Shown: positions 9,437 to 17,941 of the stretch, piece by piece
How positions within the stretch are numbered: the first letter of the stretch is position 1
Layout of the letters: every line of letters begins with the position of its first letter
DNA from: an uncultured Methylocystaceae bacterium
Lineage (GTDB): Bacteria; Pseudomonadota; Alphaproteobacteria; Rhizobiales; Beijerinckiaceae
DNA: 64,000 bases
Direction: 5' to 3'
NCBI GenBank assembly: GCA_937870755.1
Contig: CALMZV010000050.1
Coordinates: 1 to 64,000, forward strand
Made by a program: the position numbers and the translations under genes
Notes under the pieces: generated by a model
The model's database searches: none
Told to the model about the DNA's origin: nothing
What the model saw: the letters and a program-made list of their open reading frames with translations, nothing else

Positions 9437-10232
9437 TGAGCACCAGAAACGCGCCGAACGCGCGTTCGAGCATGCGCTTGCTCCAGGAATGGGCGATCTT
9501 CGCGCCATAGGGCGCGCACAGCGTCGCCATCGGCGCGATCAGCGCGAAGCCGACGAGCGACACGAAGCCGACCGACCCCGGCGGCAGACCCGCCTTGCCC
9601 GCCCCGGCCAGCATGAAGCCGATGGCGCCGGGCGCGGCCACCAGCGTGCCGACCGCCGCCGCCGTGCCGACCGCGCGATGGATGGAGGCGCCGTACAGCG
9701 TCATGTAAAGATTGACGAGCTGGCCGCCGCCAACCCCCATCAGCGAGCACAACAGGCCGATGGCCCAGCCCACCGTCCATTCGATGGGGCCGCGCGGACG
9801 CTGGTCGCCCAGCGACCAGTTGGTGTAGCCGCCCAGCATCCGCACCGCCGTGAAGGCGCAGATGCCGATGAAAACGATCTTGAACAGCGCGGCCGGCGCA
9901 TACCGCGCGATGAGCGCGCCCGTCGCGACCCCCGCCACCACCGGCAGCGCCCACGCCTTCACCAGATCCATCTCGACCGAGCCGCGCTGCAAATGCGCGC
10001 GCGCCGAATTGATGGACGTCGGCACGATGACGGCGAGCGAGGTGCCGACCGAAATGGGCATGGCGACGGCGTCCGCCACGCCCGCGAACCGCAACGTCTG
10101 ATACAGAACCGGCACGATGATCCCGCCGCCGCCGATGCCGAACAGGCCGGCCAGCACGCCGGTGACCACCCCGGCCGCCGCCAGGAGCGGCGCGAGCCAC
10201 AGCAGATCGGACGCGCCGAGCGCAGCGCCCAT
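9396..10232 (-). CDS. TSUP (TauE/SafE) family membrane permease
   Basis: A 278-residue inner-membrane protein of the sulfite exporter TauE/SafE family. It shows about eight hydrophobic helices in two repeats, each beginning with a glycine-rich segment: GVLAGLFGIGGGGIIVPVLY near residue 22 and CSLMGVGGGQLVNLYMTLYG in the second half. Members move sulfite, sulfoacetate or other organic sulfur anions, or have unknown cargo; the neighbours here (thioesterase, dusA) do not point to a substrate. Its ATG overlaps the TGA of the upstream thioesterase gene (ATGA), so translation is probably coupled. Confidence 0.9.
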   Translation of the reverse strand: MGAALGASDLLWLAPLLAAAGVVTGVLAGLFGIGGGGIIVPVLYQTLRFAGVADAVAMPISVGTSLAVIVPTSINSARAHLQRGSVEMDLVKAWALPVVAGVATGALIARYAPAALFKIVFIGICAFTAVRMLGGYTNWSLGDQRPRGPIEWTVGWAIGLLCSLMGVGGGQLVNLYMTLYGASIHRAVGTAAAVGTLVAAPGAIGFMLAGAGKAGLPPGSVGFVSLVGFALIAPMATLCAPYGAKIAHSWSKRMLERAFGAFLVLIIGRFVVSLIYEI

Positions 10233-10672
10233 CAGAGGGCGACGCCCATCATCGTCGCCAGCATGGCGACGACGGGCTTGCGCGCGCCGTCGGCGGCCAC
10301 GCCGAACACCTCGCCTTCAACCACGAAAATCTGCTGGCCCGGACGTTTCACGCGGCCGCGCGCGAGAAAGGACGGCGTGCGCGCCGGCGCGAGAAAATTC
10401 GCCTTGAATTCGACCGTCAGCACCTCGCGGTCGGGCGGCATCAGCGTTTGCGCCGCAAATCCGCAGGCGCTGTCGACGATCGCCGTGAGCGCCGCGGCGT
10501 GGACGAAGCCGTGATGCTGATGCAGCGCGTCGCTCTGCCGCAGCGCGATCTCCACCTCGCCCGCCCGCACGCAGACGAGCGAGGCGCCGATGGTCCGCAT
10601 GAACGGCTGGCGCGCAAAGGCGGTTTCGACGCGCCGGGCGAAATCGGGATCGAGGGTGGCCAGTTGGCTCAT
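10232..10672 (-). CDS. PaaI-type hotdog thioesterase
   Basis: A 146-residue hotdog-fold protein. The central helix motif HHGFVHAAALTAIVDSACGFAA holds the His and Asp positions that mark the PaaI/YbgC thioesterase branch, and the strand VLTVEFKANFLAPA follows as usual. The expected activity is hydrolysis of an acyl- or aryl-CoA thioester in the cytoplasm, but the substrate is unknown. The start at 10672 overlaps the dusA stop by 4 bases and the stop overlaps the permease start, so dusA, thioesterase and permease form a tightly coupled operon. Confidence 0.88.
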   Translation of the reverse strand: MSQLATLDPDFARRVETAFARQPFMRTIGASLVCVRAGEVEIALRQSDALHQHHGFVHAAALTAIVDSACGFAAQTLMPPDREVLTVEFKANFLAPARTPSFLARGRVKRPGQQIFVVEGEVFGVAADGARKPVVAMLATMMGVAL

Positions 10673-11661
10673 GCCGCCGCTCGTTGCGTCTCGAAATCCA
10701 CATGCGCGACCGCCGCGCGCAGCACCGACAGATCCGCGCCCGGCCTGACCGCCTCGGTCGCCAGATGGCGGCGGAAGCCGCGCGCCCCGCGCCGCCCGGC
10801 GAACAGCCCCAGCATGTGGCGCGTGAACGAGGACAGGCGCACGCCGCGCGCCAGCTGCCCCTCGATATGCGCAAACAGCGATTCCAGCGCCGCGCGCGCG
10901 TCCTCGTGCGGCGCCGCCACGCCGAACAGGTCGCCGTCCACGCGCAGCAGCAGTTCCGGATTCTGGTAGGCGGCGCGGCCGACCATGACGCCGTCGACAT
11001 GCGCCAGATGCGCGCGCGCGTCGGCCAGCGAGACGACGCCGCCGTTGATGGCGACCGACACATGCGGCAGGGCCCGCTTCAGTTCGTACACCAGCGGATA
11101 GTCGAGCGGGGGAATGTCGCGATTCTCGCGCGGCGAAAGCCCCTGCAGCCACGCCTTGCGCGCATGCACGATCAGCCCGTCGGCCCCCGCGGCCACCACT
11201 TTCTCGGCAAGGTCGAACAAGGCCGCGCGCGGCTCCTGATCGTCGACGCCGATGCGACACTTGACGGTGACGGGAACGGCGACCGCCGCCTTCATCGCAG
11301 CCACGCAGTCGGCCACCAACTGCGGCCGCAACATGAGACAGGCGCCGAAGCGCCCGTCCTGCACGCGGTCGGACGGACATCCGACATTGAGATTGATTTC
11401 GTCGTAGCCGTAGCCCGCCGCAATGCGGGCGGCGGCGGCGAGTTCGCGCGGATCGGCGCCGCCCAGTTGCACGGCCACCGGATGTTCGATGTCGTCAAAT
11501 CCGAGAAGACGGTCGCGGTCGCCGTGGGCGATGGCGGCGGAGGTGACCATTTCCGTGTATAGCCGCGCGCGGCGCGTGAGCGCGCGATGGAACACGCGGC
11601 AATGCCGGTCGGTCCAGTCCATCATCGGGGCCACCGAGAATGTTTTTCCCTCTAGATTCAA
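10669..11661 (-). CDS. dusA: tRNA-dihydrouridine(20/20a) synthase
   Basis: About 330 residues. An FMN enzyme that reduces U20/U20a in the D-loop of tRNA with NADPH. The DusA-type features are VAPMMDWTDRHCRVFHRAL at the start of the barrel, NLNVGCPSDRVQDGRFGACLM with the catalytic Cys, VTVKCRIGVDD, HARKAWLQGLSPRENR and the flavin phosphate-binding INGGV and VMVGRAAYQNP. No ATG exists near the expected N-terminus: the best start is a TTG at 11661, which gives LNLEGKTFSVAP; further in-frame upstream sequence (to 11895) looks non-coding. First gene of a coupled run with the thioesterase and TSUP permease. Confidence 0.92.
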   Translation of the reverse strand: MNLEGKTFSVAPMMDWTDRHCRVFHRALTRRARLYTEMVTSAAIAHGDRDRLLGFDDIEHPVAVQLGGADPRELAAAARIAAGYGYDEINLNVGCPSDRVQDGRFGACLMLRPQLVADCVAAMKAAVAVPVTVKCRIGVDDQEPRAALFDLAEKVVAAGADGLIVHARKAWLQGLSPRENRDIPPLDYPLVYELKRALPHVSVAINGGVVSLADARAHLAHVDGVMVGRAAYQNPELLLRVDGDLFGVAAPHEDARAALESLFAHIEGQLARGVRLSSFTRHMLGLFAGRRGARGFRRHLATEAVRPGADLSVLRAAVAHVDFETQRAAA

Positions 11662-12217
11662 TAGTTTGCCCTTATGATGGACTGGGAGGAGACCATGCGG
11701 GGATTTGCACACGAATACCCGGTTGTTGGCGCTGAATAGTTCTGTCACCGCACACGAAATGCACCCGTAATAGGGGCGCGCACGCATCGTCGCAATCGTG
11801 AAGTTAACCCAGGGAAGCTGGCGCGCCCAGGTGCGGCGGAAAGGCGGACATGTCGCTTGCAGCCTCACCTCAGGCGCAAGGACACCGGAACACAAGGCGC
11901 ATGCACCCAGACTGTCGACTTAAAGTCGATCTCGTGTGAGCGCACCCGCCGCCTTTTTTGCGTATCGGTTCACCGAAACCGACATGCGTAACCTTAAGAT
12001 GGCAAATGCGCCGCGCCTTCAACAGGTCCGCACAAGTCGGAGGCGGCCGCGTGCGAGCATATTCAAATAAATAGCCGAAAATTCACCTTAAACACGCGTA
12101 AACGGCCAGCCGTCTCGCAAAACAACTGGTTTTAGCGCAGATTTACCGGTGAAGGCATAGTTTGCCGGCGCCTATCGCGCGCTCTTCCAGCGCGCCCGCC
12201 GCGTGATGGAGCGCCTT
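11662..12217. other. Long intergenic region between dusA and the carrier-protein operon
   Basis: About 556 bases between divergent genes and richer in A/T than the surroundings. It holds a 6-bp hairpin (tcgact-taa-agtcga, 11915-11929), an imperfect hairpin around 11961-11988, and gccgcctttttt before it. These could be parts of a regulatory RNA or leader, but I cannot assign one. No tRNA, riboswitch consensus or further ORF is convincing. The promoter of the carrier-protein operon should lie at its right end. Confidence 0.45.
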
Positions 12218-12466
12218 ATGGACCGCATTCGACAGATCATCGACAAACACGGCCGGCTGCCGGCGAAGGCGGAGACGCTCAGGCCGCAACAGGACCTCTA
12301 CGCCGCGGGCCTGACCTCGTTCGCCGCCGTGCAGCTGATGCTGGCTCTCGAAGAGGCGTTCGACATCGAGTTTCCGGAGCGCATGCTCAACCGCCGCAGC
12401 TTCTCGACGATCGAGCAGATCGCCGCGTGCATCAACGAACTCTCGCCGAAGGCGCTTGCATCGTGA
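12218..12466 (+). CDS. Acyl carrier protein-like (aminoacyl carrier) protein
   Basis: An 82-residue carrier protein. The phosphopantetheine site is in DLYAAGLTSFAAVQLMLALE; the Ser is preceded by Thr instead of the usual Asp of DSL. The helix after it and FPERMLNRRSFSTIEQI match the carrier fold. By analogy with Bradyrhizobium, where small carriers are loaded by a stand-alone amino acid ligase, this is probably the acceptor of the ligase encoded two genes downstream. The ATG at 12218 has ggag 6 bases upstream; in-frame GTG/ATG at 12203/12206 are alternatives. Its TGA overlaps the GTG of the next gene. Confidence 0.88.
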   Translation: MDRIRQIIDKHGRLPAKAETLRPQQDLYAAGLTSFAAVQLMLALEEAFDIEFPERMLNRRSFSTIEQIAACINELSPKALAS

Positions 12467-13623
12467 CCAGCCTCCAGGATCGTGCGGCGCTCGTCGCCGC
12501 TGTCGCCGCCCAATACACAGAGCAGGTGGACCGCGACGGTCGCTTCCCGACCGAAGCGCTGCGCGCCATGAAGGAACACCGCCTTCTGTCCGCCTTCATC
12601 CCGAAGGAATTCGGCGGCGAAGGCGCCGCCCTGGCCGACATCGCGGATGTCGTGTCGATTCTTTCGCAGAGCTGCGGCTCGACCGGCATGGTCTACGCCA
12701 TGCACCAGATCAAGACGTCGAGTCTCGTCACGCACGGCGGCGCGAGCGCCTGGCATCGCGCCTTCATGGAGCGCATTTGCGACGAACAGTTGCTGCTCGG
12801 CTCCGCGACGACGGAAGGCGGCGGCATCGGCGGCAACCTGCGCAACTCCATCTGCGCCGTCGAACGCAAGGGCGAGCGTTTCTCGCTCGAGAAGGTCGGC
12901 GCGCTCATCTCCTACGGCATCCAGTCGGACGCCATTCTCATCACCGCGCGCTCGGGGCCGGATGCGCCGCCCTCCGACCAGGTGATGGCCGTCTTCACCA
13001 AGGACCAGTATACGCTCGAACAGACGATGAAGTGGGACGCGCTGGGCATGCGCGGCACCTGTTCCGACGGGTTCACCTTCCGCGGCGAAGGCGACGCGGC
13101 GCAGATCTTTCCGAACGATTTCGGCGATATCGCCGCCAAATCCATGCTGCCGATCTGCCACATATTGTGGAGCGCGGTCTGGTATGGCGTGGCCTACGCC
13201 GCGTTTGCGCGCGCGCAGAATTTCGTGCGCGCCGAAGCCCGCCGCACGCCAAACGTCGTTCCGCCCGGCGCCCTGCGCGTGGCGGAGGCGGCCAACATGC
13301 TGCAATTGATGAAATCCAACACGACCGCCGCCATTCACCGGTTCGAAAAGGCCGAACAGGGCGGCGAGGATCTCGGCTCGGTCGGCTTCATCGTGGCGAT
13401 GAACAACGTGAAGATCGGCGCATCGCGCATGGCGTGCGACGTCATCAACCACGCGATGCTGATCACCGGCATCAACGGCTATCGCAACGACACGCCCTAC
13501 AGCGTCGGCCGTCACATGCGCGACGCCATGTCCGCGCCGATCATGATTTCGAACGACCGCATATTCGGCAACATGTCGAACCTGCTGCTGATGCACCGCA
13601 TCGAACCCTCGCTGGTGGCCTGA
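12463..13623 (+). CDS. Acyl-CoA dehydrogenase family flavoprotein
   Basis: A 386-residue acyl-CoA dehydrogenase homologue, expected to bind FAD. The N-terminal helical domain (FPTEALRAMKEHRLLSAFIP, FGGEG), the middle beta domain (LLGSATTEGGGIGGNLR, then MKWDALGMRGTCSDG) and the C-terminal helical domain are in order. Where typical members have EGT with the catalytic Glu, this one reads ISNDRIFGNMSN, so the usual alpha-proton base seems absent or moved. It begins with GTG overlapping the carrier-protein stop by 4 bases, which points to tight co-expression and to a substrate carried on that protein. Which bond it oxidises is unknown; dehydrogenation of a carrier-bound aminoacyl group is inference. 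Confidence 0.85.
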   Translation: MTSLQDRAALVAAVAAQYTEQVDRDGRFPTEALRAMKEHRLLSAFIPKEFGGEGAALADIADVVSILSQSCGSTGMVYAMHQIKTSSLVTHGGASAWHRAFMERICDEQLLLGSATTEGGGIGGNLRNSICAVERKGERFSLEKVGALISYGIQSDAILITARSGPDAPPSDQVMAVFTKDQYTLEQTMKWDALGMRGTCSDGFTFRGEGDAAQIFPNDFGDIAAKSMLPICHILWSAVWYGVAYAAFARAQNFVRAEARRTPNVVPPGALRVAEAANMLQLMKSNTTAAIHRFEKAEQGGEDLGSVGFIVAMNNVKIGASRMACDVINHAMLITGINGYRNDTPYSVGRHMRDAMSAPIMISNDRIFGNMSNLLLMHRIEPSLVA

Positions 13624-13624
13624 C

Positions 13625-14536
13625 ATGTGCGAAGCCTGCCCGACGCTGCTCGACAAGCTCATCCGCGCCGGTCTGCTGATTGAAACCGGCGTCGACGGCC
13701 TCTACGGACGCTCCGGCGAATTCGAGCGGATCGTCGACGGGTTCGACCGGCTCGTCAGCCGCCTCGGCCAGGGAGACGGCGCGGAAGTGGTGCGCTTTCC
13801 GCCGGGCATGAATCGCGCGCTGTTCGAAAAGAGCGGCTATCTGAAAAGCTTTCCCCAGCTTGCCGGCACGGTCCATGCGTTTTCGGGCGACGACCGGCGC
13901 CACGCCGCGCTCGTCGCGCATCTGGAGGCGGGAGAGGACTGGTCGGGCGATCAGAAGATGACCGACGTCGTCCTCACCCCGGCCGCCTGCTATCCCCTCT
14001 ATCCGACAGTCGCGCGGCGCGGGCCTTTGCCCGCCGACGGGCTGGTGTTCGATCTCAACTCGTATTGCTTCCGCCACGAACCATCCAGGGAACCGACGCG
14101 AATGCAGATGTTCCGCATGCGCGAATATGTGCGCATCGGCGCGCCCGACCAGGTCGTCGCATTCCGCGCGATGTGGCTGGAGCGCGGCAAGAAGATGATC
14201 GAAACCCTGCGCCTGCCCTGTCACGTCGATCTCGCCAACGATCCGTTCTTCGGCCGCGCGGGGCGCGTGATGGCTTCGAGCCAGCGCGATCTGGGTCTGA
14301 AATTCGAACTGCTCGTGCCGGTCAACAGCGACGAAAACCCCACCGCCTGCCTCAGCTTCAACTATCATCAGGAACATTTCGGCGCGCTGTGGGGCATTCG
14401 CACCGCGTCCGGCGAAACCGCGCATACGGCCTGCGTGGGCTTCGGCATGGAGCGCGTGACGATCGCGCTGCTGAAACACCATGGCCTCGACATCGCGGCC
14501 TGGCCGCGCGAGGTGCGCGATGCCCTCGCCCTCTAG
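13625..14536 (+). CDS. Amino acid:[carrier protein] ligase (class II synthetase-like)
   Basis: A 303-residue protein related to the catalytic core of atypical seryl-tRNA synthetases but lacking a tRNA-binding arm. Members activate a small amino acid (Gly or Ala in Bradyrhizobium) with ATP and transfer it to the phosphopantetheine thiol of a carrier protein. Motif 2 is seen in SYCFRHEPSREPTRMQMFRMREY and motif 3 in GFGMERVTIALL. The zinc ligands appear as Cys122 (AACYPLYP), Glu167 (FRMREYVR) and Cys270 (HTACVGF); their spacing equals that I recall for the Bradyrhizobium enzyme (131/176/279). The start is one base after the dehydrogenase stop. The carrier protein is encoded upstream in the same operon. 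Confidence 0.92.
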   Translation: MCEACPTLLDKLIRAGLLIETGVDGLYGRSGEFERIVDGFDRLVSRLGQGDGAEVVRFPPGMNRALFEKSGYLKSFPQLAGTVHAFSGDDRRHAALVAHLEAGEDWSGDQKMTDVVLTPAACYPLYPTVARRGPLPADGLVFDLNSYCFRHEPSREPTRMQMFRMREYVRIGAPDQVVAFRAMWLERGKKMIETLRLPCHVDLANDPFFGRAGRVMASSQRDLGLKFELLVPVNSDENPTACLSFNYHQEHFGALWGIRTASGETAHTACVGFGMERVTIALLKHHGLDIAAWPREVRDALAL

Positions 14537-15509
14537 CGCCTTCGCGCCCGGGATCGATCCGGCGACCTACGTGACGCATGCGTTGCACGACGCCGCACGC
14601 GACTGGCCGCAGACCAATTGCTACGCCGATCTGTGGATCGAAGCCGTGGCCGCGCGCGGCGGCGACCCGCGCGCGATGTTCGGCTTTACCGCGGCGCTCG
14701 ATTTCGAAGGCGACCAGTTCACATTCTTCAAACCGTCGCTCGACGAAATCGAGACGCTCTACGGTCTCGGCGTGTTCGAACTGTCGGTCTACGACAATTT
14801 GCCGGCGCACATCGCCGCGCAATGCGCGCGCGGGCGCCTCGTCATGGTGGAGGTGGACGCGTTCCATCTCCCCGACACGCGCGGCGTCTCCTATCGGATC
14901 GAACATTCCAAGACGACGATCGGCGTCAACGCGTTCGATCCCGCCGCCCGGCGCGCGGACTTCTTTCACAACGAGGGTTATTTCCGCGCGGACGGGGAGG
15001 ATTTCGTCCGCCTGTTCCGACTTGCGCCGGAGCCCGAAGAGGCGCTCCCGCCCTATGCGGAAATCGTCAAGCCGCTCGGCGCGGCCCTCGCGCCGGATGC
15101 GGCGCGCGACGCCGCGCGCGCGATGCTGCAACGGCATCTGGCGCGCCGGCCAGCGCGCAACCCGATCCTTGCGTTCGCGGATGCGGCGCCGTCGCTGATC
15201 GAAGCGGCGCGCGCGCGCGATCCCGGTTTCTTTCACAAGCTGGCGTTCAACACGCTTCGCCAGCTGGGCGCGAATTTCGAACTGCTGGCCGACCATCTCG
15301 TCTGGCTCGACGCCGCGCCATTCGCGCAGGCGAGCGAACTCTCGCGGTCCGTTTCGGCCGGCGCCAAGGCGCAGCAGTTCGTGCTCGCACGCGCGATGAT
15401 GCGCAACAAGCCTTTCGACGACAGCGCGCTGCGCGAGCTGGCCCGGATCTACGACGATCTGTTCGACGCTCTCGCCGGCGCACGCGCGTGGCGCCTGCGC
15501 GCGTCCTGA
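14520..15509 (+). CDS. DUF1839 family protein
   Basis: A 329-residue protein of DUF1839, a family that I associate with amino acid:[carrier protein] ligases. Its first 17 bases overlap the ligase gene. The N-terminal half has Cys34 in QTNCYADLW, Asp113/His116 in VEVDAFHLPD and His129 in YRIEHSKTTIGVNAFD, an order that recalls papain-like acyltransferases such as the BtrH N-terminal domain, which move an acyl chain from a carrier protein to an amine. The C-terminal half (from about 190) is helical. A role as the transferase that unloads the aminoacyl carrier is inference; no biochemical function is known to me. Confidence 0.85.
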   Translation: MPSPSSAFAPGIDPATYVTHALHDAARDWPQTNCYADLWIEAVAARGGDPRAMFGFTAALDFEGDQFTFFKPSLDEIETLYGLGVFELSVYDNLPAHIAAQCARGRLVMVEVDAFHLPDTRGVSYRIEHSKTTIGVNAFDPAARRADFFHNEGYFRADGEDFVRLFRLAPEPEEALPPYAEIVKPLGAALAPDAARDAARAMLQRHLARRPARNPILAFADAAPSLIEAARARDPGFFHKLAFNTLRQLGANFELLADHLVWLDAAPFAQASELSRSVSAGAKAQQFVLARAMMRNKPFDDSALRELARIYDDLFDALAGARAWRLRAS

Positions 15510-15511
15510 CC

Positions 15512-17932
15512 ATGGCGGGCGCCGACATCGTTCCGGAAAACTGGGCGTTTGCGCTCTGCGACGCCGACAGCGCCGCCGACCCGGCCGGCGCCGCGCGTCT
15601 CGCCTTTCGCCCCGCGCCTGTTCCCGGCACGGTCGCGCAGGCGCTCATCGCTTGCGGCGACTGGAATCCGGATGCGCCGCCGCCGCTCGATGCGATGGAC
15701 GTCTGGTATCGCGCGCCCGTTTCCGGCGACGGCCCGTTTCGCCTCGTATGCGATGGGCTCGCGACATTCGCCGACATATTTCTCGACAATGCGCTCGTCG
15801 GAGGAACGCAGTCGATGTTCACGCCGGCGCATTTCGACATTGCGCTTGGCGGCGACCATACGCTGTGGTTCCGGTTTCGCGCGCTGTCCACCGCGGTGGC
15901 GGACCAGAAAGGCCGTGCGCGCTGGCGTCCGCGCATGATCCAGCCAGGCGCGCTGCGCTTCGCGCGCACGAGCGCGCTGGGACATATGCCGGGTTTCGCC
16001 CCGCCCGCGCCGCCGGTCGGCCCGTGGCGCGGCGTGCGCCTCCTCCATCGCGCACGTCCGCGCATGATCGAACGCAGCGTGCGCGCGCGGCTCGACGGCG
16101 CCGACGGCGCGCTGGACATTCAGCTGGTTTTCGATCGCGCGCCCGACCATGCGCCGCGCGCCGCATGCGAGGGCGCCAGCATTCTCCTGCATGCGGAAAC
16201 GCCGACGCGCTACTTCGGCCGCCTGACCATTCCGAACGTCGAGCCCTGGTTTCCGCATACGCACGGCGCGCCGCGGCTCTACGATGTGATCGTGCACGAC
16301 GCAGACGCGCGCGAAACCATTCGCACGGGATTTCGCACGATCGACGTCGCCGACGACGAGCGGTTCGCGCTGGCGATCAACGGCGTTCCTGTGTTCTGCC
16401 GGGGCGCGGTGTGGACGCCGCTCGACGTCATCTCGCTCCAGAACGAACCGAGCGCGCTGGCCGGGCAGATCGCGCTCGCGCGGGCGGCGGGCGTCAACAT
16501 GTTCCGTGTCGCCGGGCCGTTCGTCTACGAGGACGAGGATTTTCATCGCGCCTGCGACGAGGCCGGCATTCTTGTCTGGCAGGATTTCATGTTCGCCAAT
16601 TTCGACTATCCGGCGACGGACGAAACGTTCGTCGCGCTGGTCGAACAGGAGGCGCATGCGTTCCTGCGGCGCACGGCATTCTCGCCTTCTCTGGCGGTTG
16701 TGTGCGGCGGCAGCGAAGTCTATCAGCAGGCCGCGATGTTCGGCCTCGCGCCGGACACATGGCGATCCGCGCTGTTCGAGGACATTCTGCCGCGCGCGGT
16801 CCGACGCCTGCGCGAGGACGTCGCCTATGTCGTCAATTCGCCTTCCGGCGGCGCGCTGCCGTTCCATGCGGATACGGGCGTCGCGCACTACTATGGCGTC
16901 GGCGCCTATCGGCGACACCTCGACGACGCGCGGCGCGCCGATGTGCGTTTCGCGTCCGAATGCCTGGGCTTCGCCAACGTGCCTGAAACGCGCACGCTGC
17001 GCGAGGATTTCGGCGCCGCCCCGCTCGCCGCCCCACTGTGGCGCGCGCGCATTCCGCGCGATCAGGGCGCGATGCAGGATTTCGAGGACGTGCGCGATCA
17101 CTATGTCGGCCTTCTCTACGATGTGGATGCGCGCGCGCTGAAGAAGGACGATCCCGAGGCTTATCTCGATCTGTCGCGCGCGGCGGTCGCGGAAACGATC
17201 GAGGCGACTATCGCCGAATGGCGGCGCGCGGGATCGACCTGCGCCGGCGCGCTCGTCTGGTTCTGGAAAGACCTGTGGCCGTCGAGCGGCTGGGGCATGG
17301 TGGACTGGAGAGGCAGGCCGAAATCGGCCTGGCATGCGGCGCGGCGCGCGTTCCGCCCGGTGCAGGTCGCGCTGATCGACGAAGGCGTCAACGGGCTGCA
17401 CGTGCATTGCCTCAACGAGCGCGCGGCGCCGTTCGAGGGCGCAATCGCGCTTTGCTGCTACAAGGACGGCGCCACCGTAGTCATGCATGGCGAGCGCGCG
17501 ATTTCGATCGGCCCGCGCGCGCGGCTTGTCGTGAAGGATTGCGACGTGTGGGGTGCGTTCTTCGATACGCCTTACGCCTATCGCTTCGGCCCGCCGTCGC
17601 ACGAGGCGACGCATGTCGTGCTGCGCGATGCGGACGGCGCGCACGTCGCCGAAAGCTGGCATTTTCCGCTCGGCCGCAAGGCGGCGTCGTTTCAAGCGCA
17701 ATTGCAGGCGACGGCCTTCCGCGATGCGCAGGGGTGGGGCCTTCGGATCTCGACCGATGCGGTCGCGCAATCGGTCAAGATAGAAGACGCCTGCGCGACG
17801 CCGTTCGACAACTGGTTCCATCTTGCGCCGGGTCAACCGCGCGTCGTGCGCTTTCCCGACGCCGGCGAACCCATTGCGGGGAAGGTTGCGGCCCTCGGCC
17901 GCCCGCCTCTATCCTATCGCGGCGAAGAATGA
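15512..17932 (+). CDS. Glycoside hydrolase family 2 protein, beta-mannosidase-like
   Basis: An 806-residue protein with the GH2 plan: an N-terminal jelly-roll sugar-binding domain (VWYRAPVSG, FADIFLDNALVGGTQSMFTP), an immunoglobulin-like domain, a TIM barrel (LAINGVPVFCRGAVWTPLD, LARAAGVNMFRVAGPFVYED, ILVWQDFMFANFDYP) and C-terminal beta domains. Candidate acid/base Glu402 is in CGGSEVYQQ and nucleophile Glu483 in FASECLGF, so it is probably active. No signal peptide is seen, so it would act in the cytoplasm, unusual for polymer-degrading enzymes and more fitting for a small glycoside or glycosyl transfer. It starts 2 bases after DUF1839 and precedes the thioesterase by 9 bases. Confidence 0.85.
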   Translation: MAGADIVPENWAFALCDADSAADPAGAARLAFRPAPVPGTVAQALIACGDWNPDAPPPLDAMDVWYRAPVSGDGPFRLVCDGLATFADIFLDNALVGGTQSMFTPAHFDIALGGDHTLWFRFRALSTAVADQKGRARWRPRMIQPGALRFARTSALGHMPGFAPPAPPVGPWRGVRLLHRARPRMIERSVRARLDGADGALDIQLVFDRAPDHAPRAACEGASILLHAETPTRYFGRLTIPNVEPWFPHTHGAPRLYDVIVHDADARETIRTGFRTIDVADDERFALAINGVPVFCRGAVWTPLDVISLQNEPSALAGQIALARAAGVNMFRVAGPFVYEDEDFHRACDEAGILVWQDFMFANFDYPATDETFVALVEQEAHAFLRRTAFSPSLAVVCGGSEVYQQAAMFGLAPDTWRSALFEDILPRAVRRLREDVAYVVNSPSGGALPFHADTGVAHYYGVGAYRRHLDDARRADVRFASECLGFANVPETRTLREDFGAAPLAAPLWRARIPRDQGAMQDFEDVRDHYVGLLYDVDARALKKDDPEAYLDLSRAAVAETIEATIAEWRRAGSTCAGALVWFWKDLWPSSGWGMVDWRGRPKSAWHAARRAFRPVQVALIDEGVNGLHVHCLNERAAPFEGAIALCCYKDGATVVMHGERAISIGPRARLVVKDCDVWGAFFDTPYAYRFGPPSHEATHVVLRDADGAHVAESWHFPLGRKAASFQAQLQATAFRDAQGWGLRISTDAVAQSVKIEDACATPFDNWFHLAPGQPRVVRFPDAGEPIAGKVAALGRPPLSYRGEE

Positions 17933-17941
17933 GGACGCCCG

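Noticed and set aside
15449-17836. 795-codon open frame antisense to the GH2 gene
   Set aside because: Low-complexity Arg/Ala composition and no motifs, while the plus-strand frame has a full GH2 domain set.
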